DNA of 64,000 nt. Source: Phlyctochytrium arcticum. Taxonomy: Eukaryota; Chytridiomycota; Chytridiomycetes; Chytridiales; Chytridiaceae. The notes beneath the pieces are model-generated. The model did no database searches. It was not told the origin of the DNA and worked only from the letters and a program-made list of their open reading frames with translations. Shown piece after piece: positions 10,643 through 19,928 of the stretch; position 1 is the stretch's first letter; each line of letters opens with the position of its first letter. Position numbers and translations under genes: made by a program. The stretch lies in contig JAHLKI010000005.1 in the NCBI GenBank assembly GCA_025602905.1, positions 930,001 through 994,000 of the forward strand, written 5' to 3'.

Positions 10643-12765
10643 TAGCCACACTGGAACGAGCGACTTCGCAAGGGGCGAAGCGATGGCCGCTCAGACCAGA
10701 GCTGACCCCACGGGGGACACAGCGGTGCTGGCAGCAATGGCAGGACAGCGGAGTTGCCCCTTGGGCCAGCAGGATGATTCGGGAGGGAGTGTCAATCGAA
10801 ATTCCACCCCATACAAAGATTCGCTCACGCTCACAAAAGCTTCGTCTGGCAATGAACGATCAAATGATTCTCGACAACCAGATCAAGGAGTGGCTGGACA
10901 CGAAGGCAATAGTGGAGATCCAAGACCCCGAGGAGCGACCGCAATGCACTCTCTCAAACTTGTTCGTAGTGCACCAGCCGAACGGGAAAGCACGTCCGTG
11001 CTTGGATGTCCGACACGTGAATGCGCACATCCCATACAATCACTTCAAGATGGAAGGAATGTCTACCCTTCGGGGTTTGATCCGCCCGGGGGACAAGATG
11101 GTCAAATTGGACTTGAAGGACGCTTACAATGCCCTCGCCCTTCACGCAGCTGCTCGTCGGTTCGTGTCGTTCGAGTGGCGGGGAAAGATCTACCAATTCT
11201 GCGTTTTACCGTTCGGACTGAGCAACGCACCGCGGATATTCTCCAAGCTGATGCGAGCAGCACTGACACCCCTGCGCGAGAAGGGGATCCGCCTAGTGTT
11301 TTACCTCGACGACATACTGATACTCGGACGGACCAAGGAGGAAACAACGACGGCACTCGAGGAGGTGACGTCACAGCTGTTGCGGTTGGGTTTCACCATC
11401 AACCTGGCCAAATCGGTTCTACAACCAACCGAGACCATCCAATTCCTCGGATTCCAGGTCAACTCGAGGAATATGACGTTGACGCTGCCCAAAGACAAGG
11501 TCCGGTCCATCCGGAGAATGACCGACCAAGCAATTCTAAACCAGGAAATGACGGTCCGCCGCCTGGCGTCGCTGATTGGGGTGCTCAACAGTACGGCGCA
11601 GGCGGTCCGCCCCGCGCTGCTCCAGCTCCGTCACTTGCAACGGGAGCAGAATCGTGGCTTACGGAAAGAGGGCCGCTGGGACGCGTCGATACTACTGAGC
11701 AAAGAGGCTCTCACGGAACTAACGTGGTGGCGCGATTCACTACGGACTTGGAACGGAGAATGCATCATTCCACAGGCGACGGACGAGACGCTGACAACTA
11801 CGACCGACGCGTCCAGTCGCGCATGGGGATTCACCAATTCCACGAACCAGGAGACCAGCGGATTTTGGTCGATATGGGAGCGCCAACAGAGTTCGAACTA
11901 CCGAGAGCTGAAGACAATCTTGTTCGCGCTACAGATTCACCGGGAACAATGGCGCAGAAAAACAGTCCGTCTGAGAACAGACAACACGACGGCGCTAGCG
12001 TACGTCAACAACCAAGGGGGTACCCGGTCCCCGCTCTTACTAGGCATTGCGAAACAGATCGGCACGATCTGCATGGAACGGAACATTCGACTGATAGCTC
12101 AGTTCATTCCCGGGAAGGAGAACGTTCACGCGGATCGCTTGAGTCGAATAACTTGGGACAGGAACGCATGGCAACTCCACCCTGTCGCATTCCAGACGAT
12201 TCAAGCAGTATACGGAACTCGAACGATCGATCTTTTTGCCGACCGCCTGAACCGCCAGTGTCCCCGATTCTTCAGCTGGCGCCCAGATCCGGAAGCGGAA
12301 GGCACGGACGCCCTGGCCCAGAAATGGCCAACTACGGGAGCGTACGCCAATCCACCGTGGATCTCCATCCCGGACGTCCTCCGTATTCTCCAACAACAAC
12401 GCGTGCGGGAACTGGTACTGATAACTCCCCGCTGGCCGGGCCAGGCGTGGTGGCCGGAGCTCTTGCGCCTGAGCGTAGCGCCGCCCCTAGTGATCAAGGC
12501 TCACCACAGCTTGTTCCGACCGGTACAACAGGGATTCGCACAAGGAGTGGGTCCCGCCAGTTGGGACTCCGTCGCATGGAACTTATCCGGGCGGCCAAAT
12601 TACACGAGGGCCTCTCGCCCGCCGCCGCAGCCCTTCTCTCAGAGGAGGTTAGGCCAAAGACTAGACGGAACAAGGACTCGAATTGGGGCAAATACAGTGC
12701 TTGGTGCCTCGAGAAGGGGCACGATCCAAGCAAATACGATGTCCCTGTCGCGGTCAATTTCTTGA
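10639..12765 (+). CDS. DIRS reverse transcriptase - RNase H - methyltransferase-like ORF2
   Basis: About 708 codons. The frame is already open upstream of 10639 and overlaps the gag stop. The first in-frame ATG is at 10774, so translation may depend on a -1 shift or reinitiation from gag. The reverse transcriptase shows the LDVRHVNAHI, KLDLKDAY, LPFGLSNAP and catalytic FYLDDILIL (YxDD) motifs. The RNase H follows, with TTDASSRAWG, the Glu of YRELKTILFAL, RTDNTTALAYVNNQGG and ENVHADRLSRI. After it comes a segment with DLFADRLNRQ, FSWRPDPEAEGTDALAQ, YANPPW and PRWPGQAWWP, which matches the degenerate N6-adenine methyltransferase-like domain found between RNase H and recombinase in DIRS elements. 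The catalytic residues of RT and RNase H are all present, so the protein looks functional. Confidence 0.92.
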   Translation: MIATLERATSQGAKRWPLRPELTPRGTQRCWQQWQDSGVAPWASRMIREGVSIEIPPHTKIRSRSQKLRLAMNDQMILDNQIKEWLDTKAIVEIQDPEERPQCTLSNLFVVHQPNGKARPCLDVRHVNAHIPYNHFKMEGMSTLRGLIRPGDKMVKLDLKDAYNALALHAAARRFVSFEWRGKIYQFCVLPFGLSNAPRIFSKLMRAALTPLREKGIRLVFYLDDILILGRTKEETTTALEEVTSQLLRLGFTINLAKSVLQPTETIQFLGFQVNSRNMTLTLPKDKVRSIRRMTDQAILNQEMTVRRLASLIGVLNSTAQAVRPALLQLRHLQREQNRGLRKEGRWDASILLSKEALTELTWWRDSLRTWNGECIIPQATDETLTTTTDASSRAWGFTNSTNQETSGFWSIWERQQSSNYRELKTILFALQIHREQWRRKTVRLRTDNTTALAYVNNQGGTRSPLLLGIAKQIGTICMERNIRLIAQFIPGKENVHADRLSRITWDRNAWQLHPVAFQTIQAVYGTRTIDLFADRLNRQCPRFFSWRPDPEAEGTDALAQKWPTTGAYANPPWISIPDVLRILQQQRVRELVLITPRWPGQAWWPELLRLSVAPPLVIKAHHSLFRPVQQGFAQGVGPASWDSVAWNLSGRPNYTRASRPPPQPFSQRRLGQRLDGTRTRIGANTVLGASRRGTIQANTMSLSRSIS

Positions 12766-13652
12766 TGGATATGGCGAATACGCACACATTCAACTCCCTG
12801 CGTAACTACTCGAGCACCATATCCTCTACCTGGCTGCGTCTTCACCGGACGCGACCGCAGCTGGGGCGGACGCCCACCATGACCGCTCTCCTACGCCGAC
12901 TACAGGATCGAACCGCGCGCCCGCGGCTTCCTCCGCCAACTTGGGACCCCATGATAATTTTGGACCACTTGCGGACTTCACCACTACCACAAGACTTACC
13001 GCTGGATGTATTGACAAAACGGACAGCGTTTTTAGTGAGTCTTTGCTCACTGTGGCGCCCACGATCGGACGTGGCAAGGATTTTGTATGAGGGGATGCGC
13101 TTTCAACCGCGCAACAAAATTCGAGCCACATCGGAGCCTGATTGGAGGACGTGGCCGTTAGACGAGGCCTTAGAGGGGGTCCATTTTCAAGCATTTAAGG
13201 TGAAAGAAGGACTCGAGAAACGACGCTACTTGCGCGCGTGGCCGGCGGATATTCGGATATGCCCGGTACACCACCTATTCCTCCTTCTCCGTCGTACTGA
13301 GGACCGCCGCCCGACACCCCATCCGACCTCGCACATTTTCTTGATTACTCGGGCCCCATACCGGGAAGCCTCCGGAGACACAATTGCCAACTGGATTCGA
13401 GAAATTATTGCGGCGCCGCCCCACTCTATCCGCGGGGTATCTTCTTCCGCCGCATGGCTCCGCGGTGCCGCCATCGATAGGGTGTTTGCCGCGGCAAACT
13501 GGAGTGAGCGTAGCCGCACGTTTTACCGTCACTACCTGCGCGAGGTACCGCAACACCCACCGGTCCCGCCCCTCAGCCATTCGGGCCGACAGATCGATAA
13601 GTCCGGGGATGTGGAACATGCCATTCTGGCCGGATCTACGAACTATCACTGA
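12576..13652 (+). CDS. DIRS tyrosine recombinase ORF3
   Basis: 358 residues from the ATG at 12576, the likeliest start for the domain. The frame is open without a stop back to 9651, overlapping both other ORFs. The N-terminal SAM-like region (WGKYSAWCLEKGHDPSKYD…) is followed by the catalytic core: the first Arg in SLWRPRSDVARI, then HSIRGVSSSAAW (H-x-x-R box), AANWSERSRTFYRHYL with the Trp/His position and the Tyr nucleophile. This is the order of the R-H-R-Y tetrad of DIRS recombinases, which insert circular DNA copies. The stop codon (13650-13652) lies inside the internal complementary region, so the ORF end and the replication template overlap. Confidence 0.9.
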   Translation: MELIRAAKLHEGLSPAAAALLSEEVRPKTRRNKDSNWGKYSAWCLEKGHDPSKYDVPVAVNFLMDMANTHTFNSLRNYSSTISSTWLRLHRTRPQLGRTPTMTALLRRLQDRTARPRLPPPTWDPMIILDHLRTSPLPQDLPLDVLTKRTAFLVSLCSLWRPRSDVARILYEGMRFQPRNKIRATSEPDWRTWPLDEALEGVHFQAFKVKEGLEKRRYLRAWPADIRICPVHHLFLLLRRTEDRRPTPHPTSHIFLITRAPYREASGDTIANWIREIIAAPPHSIRGVSSSAAWLRGAAIDRVFAAANWSERSRTFYRHYLREVPQHPPVPPLSHSGRQIDKSGDVEHAILAGSTNYH

Positions 13653-13743
13653 CACCGGGCCTTCTGCAGAGCGAAATCTGTCCAAGGATGGACGAATTTA
13701 TGAAGTCTATCCGTAAGACGGATGAGCTCTAGGAAGGCCCGGT
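13645..13743 (+). repeat. DIRS internal complementary region
   Basis: 99 bp. 13645-13711 is the reverse complement of the outer left end (9382 to ~9447) and 13710-13743 is the reverse complement of the outer right end (to 13968). The two halves meet at 13710-13711 with a 2-bp overlap. In DIRS replication this region templates the joining of cDNA ends into a circle. Confidence 0.92.
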
Positions 13744-13813
13744 GGATGTGATTCCCTCCCACGACCATATTCAAGTCGCTCAACCCACCACTACTAGGAT
13801 CTACCTGCTCTTC

Positions 13814-13945
13814 AACGGCAAAGGGAAACGGGAGGGTGAACGGGACACTATTATAGTCTTTTCTATAGCATTTATAGTTATATTAGATTACACCAACAGA
13901 GACTCGTTGCCGTGGGAACGGCATAATCACTGACACCGGGCCTTC
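13814..13945 (-). repeat. DIRS right inverted terminal repeat
   Basis: 132 bp, exact reverse complement of 9429-9560. Confidence 0.95.
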
Positions 13946-14170
13946 CTAGAGCTCATCCGTCTTACGGACATCGTGTAATATGGTCGATCATGACTTCCCG
14001 GGGGCTGCAACGGCAATCCTGGCGAACACTATGGGATTTGCCCGCGACATTCGACAGGGAATTCGCAGCGAAAGCACCAACCGTAATTTTTCTATCTACA
14101 CGACCCTCCACTTTTTACTCGTTTTGCTTTACATTGACTTTTCTACTCTCTTTCGATAGGTTGCCCATTT

Positions 14171-14204
14171 GACTAGACTGCCCTTTCGACTAGACTGCCC
14201 TTTT
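14171..14204 (+). repeat. 17-bp direct repeat, two copies
   Basis: Two adjacent copies of GACTAGACTGCCCTTT followed by C or T. Confidence 0.85.
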
Positions 14205-15042
14205 GTAACTAGCCTCTTTCTATAGTCCCCTGCCTTTCTTTTGTATTGATTTCTTAGCTTTATCTTTGCATTACATTCACTTTCACAGTCTATTTTATTT
14301 TCACATTTCGATATGCTACGCTTTCTTTTTGTAAACGATGATGAATTATTTATTCGATGTACGATGCGTTGTTAGCTGGCTAGCAGCATGAGTGAAGACT
14401 GCTACCGTCATTGACCTTGATTTCAGAGCTGTTCAATCATTTGTATAAACCTCATGATATACTACATAATGTACAAAGCAAACATTCCCCAGCACTGGAA
14501 AATGAAGAAGAGGGAAGCCATCTTTACGTTTATATATTCACGTTCAGCTCTAGTAGTCTGTATCTTACTCTGGTATTCTGCGTGTCACTCGAGTGGTTGG
14601 AGCACCGATGGCAAGCTCCCTTATCTTGCATGCCGAAAGGCTTATGGCCTTGCCTTAAATTGAATGGCACGCGCGATGGCCTGCCAACCGAGCTACCGCG
14701 ATCCTCTTATTATGGTCTACGAGTGAATCACATAAGCCGTTCACATACGCGTGACAGGACAGGACGGCGACGCGTCAAGTGGGGTTGCCCTGTGAGAATT
14801 GGTGGATATTGTAAACTGGCCGTAGGCTTTAAACTGCCTGAATTTCACACAGACATATGAAAAGGGAGATGGCCTCCACGAGGTATTTGTCCCCTGTCAC
14901 GCATCTATTGCCGGAGATGATACTGTAGAGAGTGTGGGGGAACTTGTTGATCATGACCGCGAGAATGGCAGCAGTCACTGGAAGCAGTGGGCGGAAATGG
15001 CCATCATGCATGAAGGGTATATAGTTCACACGCGTTGACGCT

Positions 15043-15081
15043 CAATTGACAGTCCCTGGCATGTCCCTGGCATGTCAATTG
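15043..15081. repeat. Palindrome-flanked tandem repeat
   Basis: CAATTGACA (15043-15051) and TGTCAATTG (15073-15081) face each other around two copies of GTCCCTGGCAT. The arms could form a hairpin or bind a dimeric regulator. No function is shown. Confidence 0.6.
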
Positions 15082-15833
15082 AACCGACCTCGGGACCTCA
15101 CCTCGGAGCTCGGACCTCCACCGCACAGCCAGCCACGCGGCACAGTCACAGAGCCTGCAAGATGAAAAAAGTTGGCGGCCTTTCTTACACCAGCGTCACT
15201 GTCTTGAAACCGTCTGAATTTTCAGCGTGTGCTTTTATGCTTTTAGTTCAGTGCTCGAGTTATTTAGCAGAGCCTATGCTCGATCGAAATGTATATATTG
15301 GTCCTACATGAACAGAATGAACAGATGAATGAATAGAGCCATAGCCTTTGGTGTCTGTTCTCGCCACTTCCTTTGACACTTCCTTTGACACTCAGCGTCT
15401 CCCACTTCCTGCAGCTCACGCAAAAAGCTAAGCCCCCGCCCGGCCGCACCAGCCACGCCACCCGAGTGAGAAAAATCCAAGAAAATGACAGCGCGCGAGA
15501 CTGTGCCTCTGCTGTGCCACTGCCGGCGGCCGCTGGTGCTGCGCAATCTGGCCGTTTCTCTCGGACGAACGGGCGCGACGGCCTTTTTCTTATTTCCCCC
15601 CTGCCCTTTCTCGCCTCCTCCTTCGTCGCCCTCCCGCTTCCCACGCCTCTTCCATTTTTCTCCTTTATTGCGGGGGGTTTCCTTTTTTTCCCTTCTGTCT
15701 TTTACTCGTACTCGTATATAGACCTACCACGACGATCACTACCACAACGAACGACGATCAGAACGACGACGACGACGACGACGAACGACGACGGAGGAAA
15801 TAGAACCAAGTGAAGGAAGATAGAGAGAGTGCA

Positions 15834-17717
15834 ATGCAACCGCAGCAACAGCAGCAGAGGCAGACCCAGTGGGGGGTCCCGCCGCCGCAACACCCAAACT
15901 ACTCAAACCGTCCTAATCCCCAGCAGCAGCAACAGCAACAGCAGCAACAGCAGCAACAGCAACGGCCAATATCACCACCACAAGCTCAAGGCCATGTCAA
16001 CTCGTACGCTGCTCCCCCGCCGCAGGCCGGCATTCCCCAACAGCAGCAGCAACAGTCCCAGAATTACCGCCCTCTCCACCCCCAACAACTTGCGGCCCAA
16101 CAACAGCAACAGTACCAATACGGGCACCCCCAGCAAATGAACCCAAGAATACCACCTCCCCAACCCGCCTACCAGGCCCAGTGGGACGATTCGGCCTCTG
16201 AATCAGATGGAACCGTCGTCGAAGACTCGCCTGAAGCTCGTGCCGGTCCCGCTTTTCGCGGCGGTCGCCCTCCCATCCCCCATCAACCCGGCTCCCTAGA
16301 ATCAACAAAGGGCCAACTCCCCCCCAACAACAGCGCAAACCCCAATGTCCCCGGCATGTCCTATGCCCTTCTCGAAGAAACCGGTGAACGCACAAACAAG
16401 GGAAACACCAAATTCATCATGGCCCTCCTCTCGGAAGCCTGGATCTTTCACATGGCGTTTATTCTGGGCGGAACCTTTGTCCTCACCTTCTACGCCTGGG
16501 ACTTTTCCTACACTGATACCCTCCTCTGGAACAACTCGTGCTACTGGAAACTGGGCTGGCTCTTTCCCTTTCCCTACACACTCATTTGTTTCTTTGGCCT
16601 GATTCTGCCCTTCCGAACCCCCAAATATCTCTACGACACAGACATGCCCAAGCGCCGCATCGACAACTTGTACATTTTGACCGTCACCAAGGGAGACAAT
16701 CGCGAGGCCGTCTACCGTGCCTGGAACGCCCACAAGCATCTCGAGCGTCTTCACCCCTGTGTCCGTGTTCACGTCCTCACTGATGAACCCTACTTCTTCG
16801 AAAACTTGAACTGCTACACGTGTCCTAAGAACTTTCGTACTGCCAACTCCAAATACAAGGCCCGTGCTCTCGAATGGTACCGTCAAACCATGCGATACAC
16901 TGAACACGACTGGGTCCTTCACTTGGATGAAGAGTCGGTCATTGATGACGAATCCGTCAAGCGCGTTCTCGAATTTATTTGGTACGAGCGCGAGTGCACA
17001 TGGGGCCAGGGCGTCATCATGTACAACCAATACAACTACTGGAACAACTGGATCTTTACCGTCGCCGATGCCATCCGTGTCGGAGATGACTTGTCTCGTT
17101 TCCACTTGCAATACACTTACTTTCGTCGTCCCATTTTCGGTGCCCACGGCTCTTTCCTGTTATCCAACGGTCAAGTCGAAAACTCTGTTACTTGGGATTT
17201 GGGTTCCCTCACTGAAGATTTCCAATTTGCCGTGCACGCCTGGGAAATGGGCTACAAGTGCGGCAAAGTCCCCGGCATCATCCGTGAACAATCTCCCCTT
17301 GACCTAATTGGATTCCTCAAGCAGCGTCGTCGTTGGTACGTCGGTATCCGCCGTCTCCCCGCCTTCCTCCCCAAACTCTGGGCCTTTTTCTGGACTCTCG
17401 GCATCTTTTGTCTCTTTTGCACCATTGCCTCTATCCCCCTCGGCATCTGGCTCGCCAAAAAACTTGATGGCGATTCAGGAAACGACACCCCTCGCTGGTT
17501 TGGTCTCCTCAAGGATTTCTCCTTTGTCGTATTCGTCTACCTCTACCTGATTGGCATCATTGTTCAGGACCTGGATAAGAAAGTCAACCCCATCATGTTT
17601 ATCATTCATATCCCGGCTACCCTCATTCTTCAATACGTGGCCGGTGTCATGGAGGCGATGGCTGTCGCCTACGGCATCATTTTCCCTCCTGCCGACTTTG
17701 ATGTGATTAAAAAGTAG
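15834..17717 (+). CDS. Egghead/BRE-3-like family 2 glycosyltransferase with Gln-rich N-terminus
   Basis: 627 residues, intronless, from ATG 15834. An in-frame GTG at 15810 extends the frame but is unlikely as a eukaryotic start. Residues ~1-110 are very rich in Gln and Pro (several runs of consecutive Gln), followed by a short acidic stretch. Two membrane spans follow (around IFHMAFILGGTFVLTFYAW and WLFPFPYTLICFFGLILPF), then a cytosolic GT-A domain and three more spans at the C-terminus. Catalytic signatures of the egghead (beta-1,4-mannosyltransferase) branch of GT2 are visible: HLDEES (D365), TED (T460-D462) and QRRRW (Q497-W501). In animals this family builds glycosphingolipid glycans. 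The fungal substrate is not known to me and could be a lipid or capsule-like polysaccharide. The membrane topology and active site look complete. The Gln-rich extension is not part of the animal enzyme. Confidence 0.85.
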   Translation: MQPQQQQQRQTQWGVPPPQHPNYSNRPNPQQQQQQQQQQQQQQRPISPPQAQGHVNSYAAPPPQAGIPQQQQQQSQNYRPLHPQQLAAQQQQQYQYGHPQQMNPRIPPPQPAYQAQWDDSASESDGTVVEDSPEARAGPAFRGGRPPIPHQPGSLESTKGQLPPNNSANPNVPGMSYALLEETGERTNKGNTKFIMALLSEAWIFHMAFILGGTFVLTFYAWDFSYTDTLLWNNSCYWKLGWLFPFPYTLICFFGLILPFRTPKYLYDTDMPKRRIDNLYILTVTKGDNREAVYRAWNAHKHLERLHPCVRVHVLTDEPYFFENLNCYTCPKNFRTANSKYKARALEWYRQTMRYTEHDWVLHLDEESVIDDESVKRVLEFIWYERECTWGQGVIMYNQYNYWNNWIFTVADAIRVGDDLSRFHLQYTYFRRPIFGAHGSFLLSNGQVENSVTWDLGSLTEDFQFAVHAWEMGYKCGKVPGIIREQSPLDLIGFLKQRRRWYVGIRRLPAFLPKLWAFFWTLGIFCLFCTIASIPLGIWLAKKLDGDSGNDTPRWFGLLKDFSFVVFVYLYLIGIIVQDLDKKVNPIMFIIHIPATLILQYVAGVMEAMAVAYGIIFPPADFDVIKK

Positions 17718-18138
17718 TTTCGGACTTCTTTCACTTGTTATACTCTCTCACTTACTCTTATCTACTCTACTCAAAAAAACCCTTCCTTTTTTATATATAG
17801 TATATGTTGTACATTTTGTACTTATGGGACTCTCGTTTACCCTTCTTCCTGCTTTCTTGTGACTTTAATATAGACTTTTTTTTGAGACAAAAAATGTGAC
17901 AACTTTTTACAAACTTGTTTTGATGGTTGTGGGAGTGTTCTCGTTGGGCATCTGACTTGCACTGGACGAAATGATCTATCGATCTACAGTACATCTCGTA
18001 TCGTTTACGGGGGATATGCAGACAGGCACCACTTTTGACTAACCGGTACAGTTTGGAGTTGCCAGGACGTGCAGAGGGGATCAGAGACAAAAAAGATACG
18101 AAGGTAAGGAATGTTACTGTAGCTAGGGGAGCGAGTCC
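17718..18138. other. 3' flank of glycosyltransferase gene
   Basis: T-rich and A-rich sequence consistent with a 3' untranslated region and polyadenylation signals. Nothing else was recognised. Confidence 0.5.
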
Positions 18139-18765
18139 TTGCCCGACTAATGACGCAAAGAGAAGAAACTTGGCTCTAAATTAAACATCCGAGGGTGGGA
18201 AGTCTTTACCCTACGAATGCGCTTTGAGGGTTCATTGGAGCTATGTAAACTGTTGGGAGTGGGAAACGTGTGGAGGCACAGCACGTTGAGGAAACTTGTG
18301 GACACTGGACACCGGGTAGTGGGGTGGATGACAGAAGGGATTGGTGGTTGGGAAGCCAAGATGTGGGAGGTGCCATTATGAAGGGTGTTGGAGTATATAG
18401 GAGCAGACAAAACGGGGATGGGATGGACTTGGGTGTCTGGTCTGTGAATGGGAACGGAAAGGGTGAAAAGGCGGGCGTACGTGGTGCTGGGAAGCAGGGT
18501 GAAAAACTGCTGAATACCGCATAGAGCAGTAGATGCGTTGTTGTAATTGGTGGGGTAAGTGACACGCGAGCAAAATCGGATGAGGGGCGTAAACCTAGGA
18601 CGGTATATGTGATTTGAGAGACAGAAACTTGGAATTTTTTTTTGATTTCAATGCAATAAGGTGGCGGATGATGGTCAAAGTATGCACAACCAACCAATAC
18701 GAGGACAGAGGTTGAACGTAAAGGTCAAAAAAAAAGCAAAAGAATAAGATGCAGTTCACAAGGTG
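18139..18765. repeat. Diverged tandem duplication, copy 1
   Basis: This unit begins TGCCCGACTAATGACGCAAAGAG-like and ends CACAAGGTGC-like, and the same landmarks recur in the same order about 630 bp downstream: CCCTACGAA, GGGAAACGTGTG, GGAGGCACAGCA-GTTGA, CCATTATGA, CTGAATAC-C, AATACGAG. No coding frame is conserved between copies. Confidence 0.7.
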
Positions 18766-19365
18766 CTGCCCGACCAAATGACGCAAAAAGAAGAACTTGG
18801 ATATCCGGATATGAGAATATTTTTTTTACCCTACGAACGTCAGAGAATGGACAGGTCAGTTGATTTAGGCCGGAGATTTAGTTTTTGGTGGGAAACGTGT
18901 GACAAAAATGGAGGCACAGCAAGTTGACGCAACCTGAAAGTTGGGAAGTGGGAGTAGCCATTATGAGATGGGGGGGGGGGGGGGGGGGGGGGGGGGTGGG
19001 ATGCTAGGAATGGAGAGCAGACATTGCTCAAGCTGGGACTTGAAACTGTGGTTGGGAAAATGGCGGGGTGGCGAATACAAGCGATTGAAAGGTGGTATTT
19101 ACTGTTAGCAGCGCGTTGGCAGTTGGTGAAGAAAACGACTGAATACCCGTAAAGCAGAAGATGGGTGAGTGAGCGCACCCGCAGGGGTTCCGGTTGTCGC
19201 GGCTCATCATAAGGAGATCTGTAGCCTGATGATCATCGAATACTTGACGGACGCAGCCTTGAGAAGAATCTCACTCCAATAAGGCGGATAATGGCACAAC
19301 CAGCATATACGAGGGCAAGGTCAAGGCGAAAAGCCGAAGAACAAATGGAGTTCAAAGGTGTGAGA
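18766..19365. repeat. Diverged tandem duplication, copy 2
   Basis: Second copy of the unit at 18139-18765, shortened and strongly diverged, containing a 27-base G tract at 18970-18996. The shared blocks are in the same order and orientation. Confidence 0.7.
18970..18996. repeat. Poly-G tract
   Basis: 27 uninterrupted G followed by TGGG. It may be a sequencing or assembly weak point and could form a G-quadruplex. Confidence 0.9.
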
Positions 19366-19928
19366 GTTCAGGACATTCATCTGTGTCGTTGGCGGCCAAT
19401 GAGTGTAAATCGAAATGTTTTTGCATTCAACACACACTCTCAAATTACTATGTTTCGAGAAAATTGTGAGAATAAGTAATTATTTATCCTCCTTTCTGAC
19501 TCTATCAAATTATGTCCCTGTCCATGCATCTGTCACAGGTATCAGAGTATGTTGTCAAAAATTCTCGTCGGTCAAAGCTGAAGTCGGTAACTCGCGCGGC
19601 GCAGTCGGATGATAAATCAAGGTTGCAAGCAGCTCAAATCAATGCGCAGCTCCGTTTCTCGCGAAAAGGGACAGATCTGGGGACAGATACCAAAACCCAC
19701 CACAAAAGCAAAACTTGATCTCGACTTTGAGTTCCAAATACAGTATTAGAGATTGTTTCTGGGATAGATAGAAAGAACACTGGGTGGTCGTTACTACCAA
19801 ACAATATACACAGCAGCAATTCCACTTTCAAGTTCCGTTGCACGCAAAAACACGCCAAAATTTCGGTGGAAGACGGACACGATCCCACATATATATCTAC
19901 CGATTCAACAACAACTGCAAAATAAGCA

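Larger units (their letters stand above)
9382..13968 (+). mobile_element. DIRS-type tyrosine-recombinase retrotransposon, structurally complete
   Basis: The element has every hallmark of a DIRS retrotransposon. Identical 132-bp inverted terminal repeats lie at 9429-9560 and 13814-13945. Unequal outer end extensions lie at ~9382-9428 and 13946-13968. An internal complementary region at 13645-13743 is the reverse complement of the left end joined to the reverse complement of the right end. The order inside is gag, reverse transcriptase-RNase H-methyltransferase-like, tyrosine recombinase. The two outer ends share a GA dinucleotide (9382-9383 and 13967-13968), so the exact end is ambiguous by 2 bp. 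There is no target-site duplication to look for, since DIRS elements integrate by recombinase from a circular DNA. All three frames lack internal stops and the repeats are identical, so the insertion looks recent. Confidence 0.93.
13969..15833. other. Intergenic region upstream of the glycosyltransferase gene
   Basis: No coding frame recognised. It holds short repeats: a 17-bp direct repeat (14171-14187 and 14188-14204), a palindrome-flanked 11-bp repeat (15043-15081), a direct repeat of CACTTCCTTTGA near 15364, a pyrimidine-rich tract (~15580-15710) and an ACG-type microsatellite (~15722-15795). The last two lie just before the start codon and look like core promoter and 5' leader of the next gene. 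Confidence 0.6.

Noticed and set aside
9651..12575. Open frame of ~975 codons upstream of the tyrosine recombinase core
   Set aside because: It overlaps gag and RT in another frame and has no domain of its own before 12576; the upstream part is treated as a shadow or fused leader.
14411..14860. 149-codon plus-strand frame right of the DIRS element
   Set aside because: No domain, no splice partner and unlike neighbouring codon use.
16302..17147. 281-codon minus-strand frame under the glycosyltransferase
   Set aside because: Antisense to a conserved GT2 catalytic domain; composition mirrors its codon use and no motif is present.
18147..18697. Minus-strand frames of 87 and 163 codons
   Set aside because: Low-complexity His/Pro/Ser reading of the duplicated noncoding region; not kept in the second copy.
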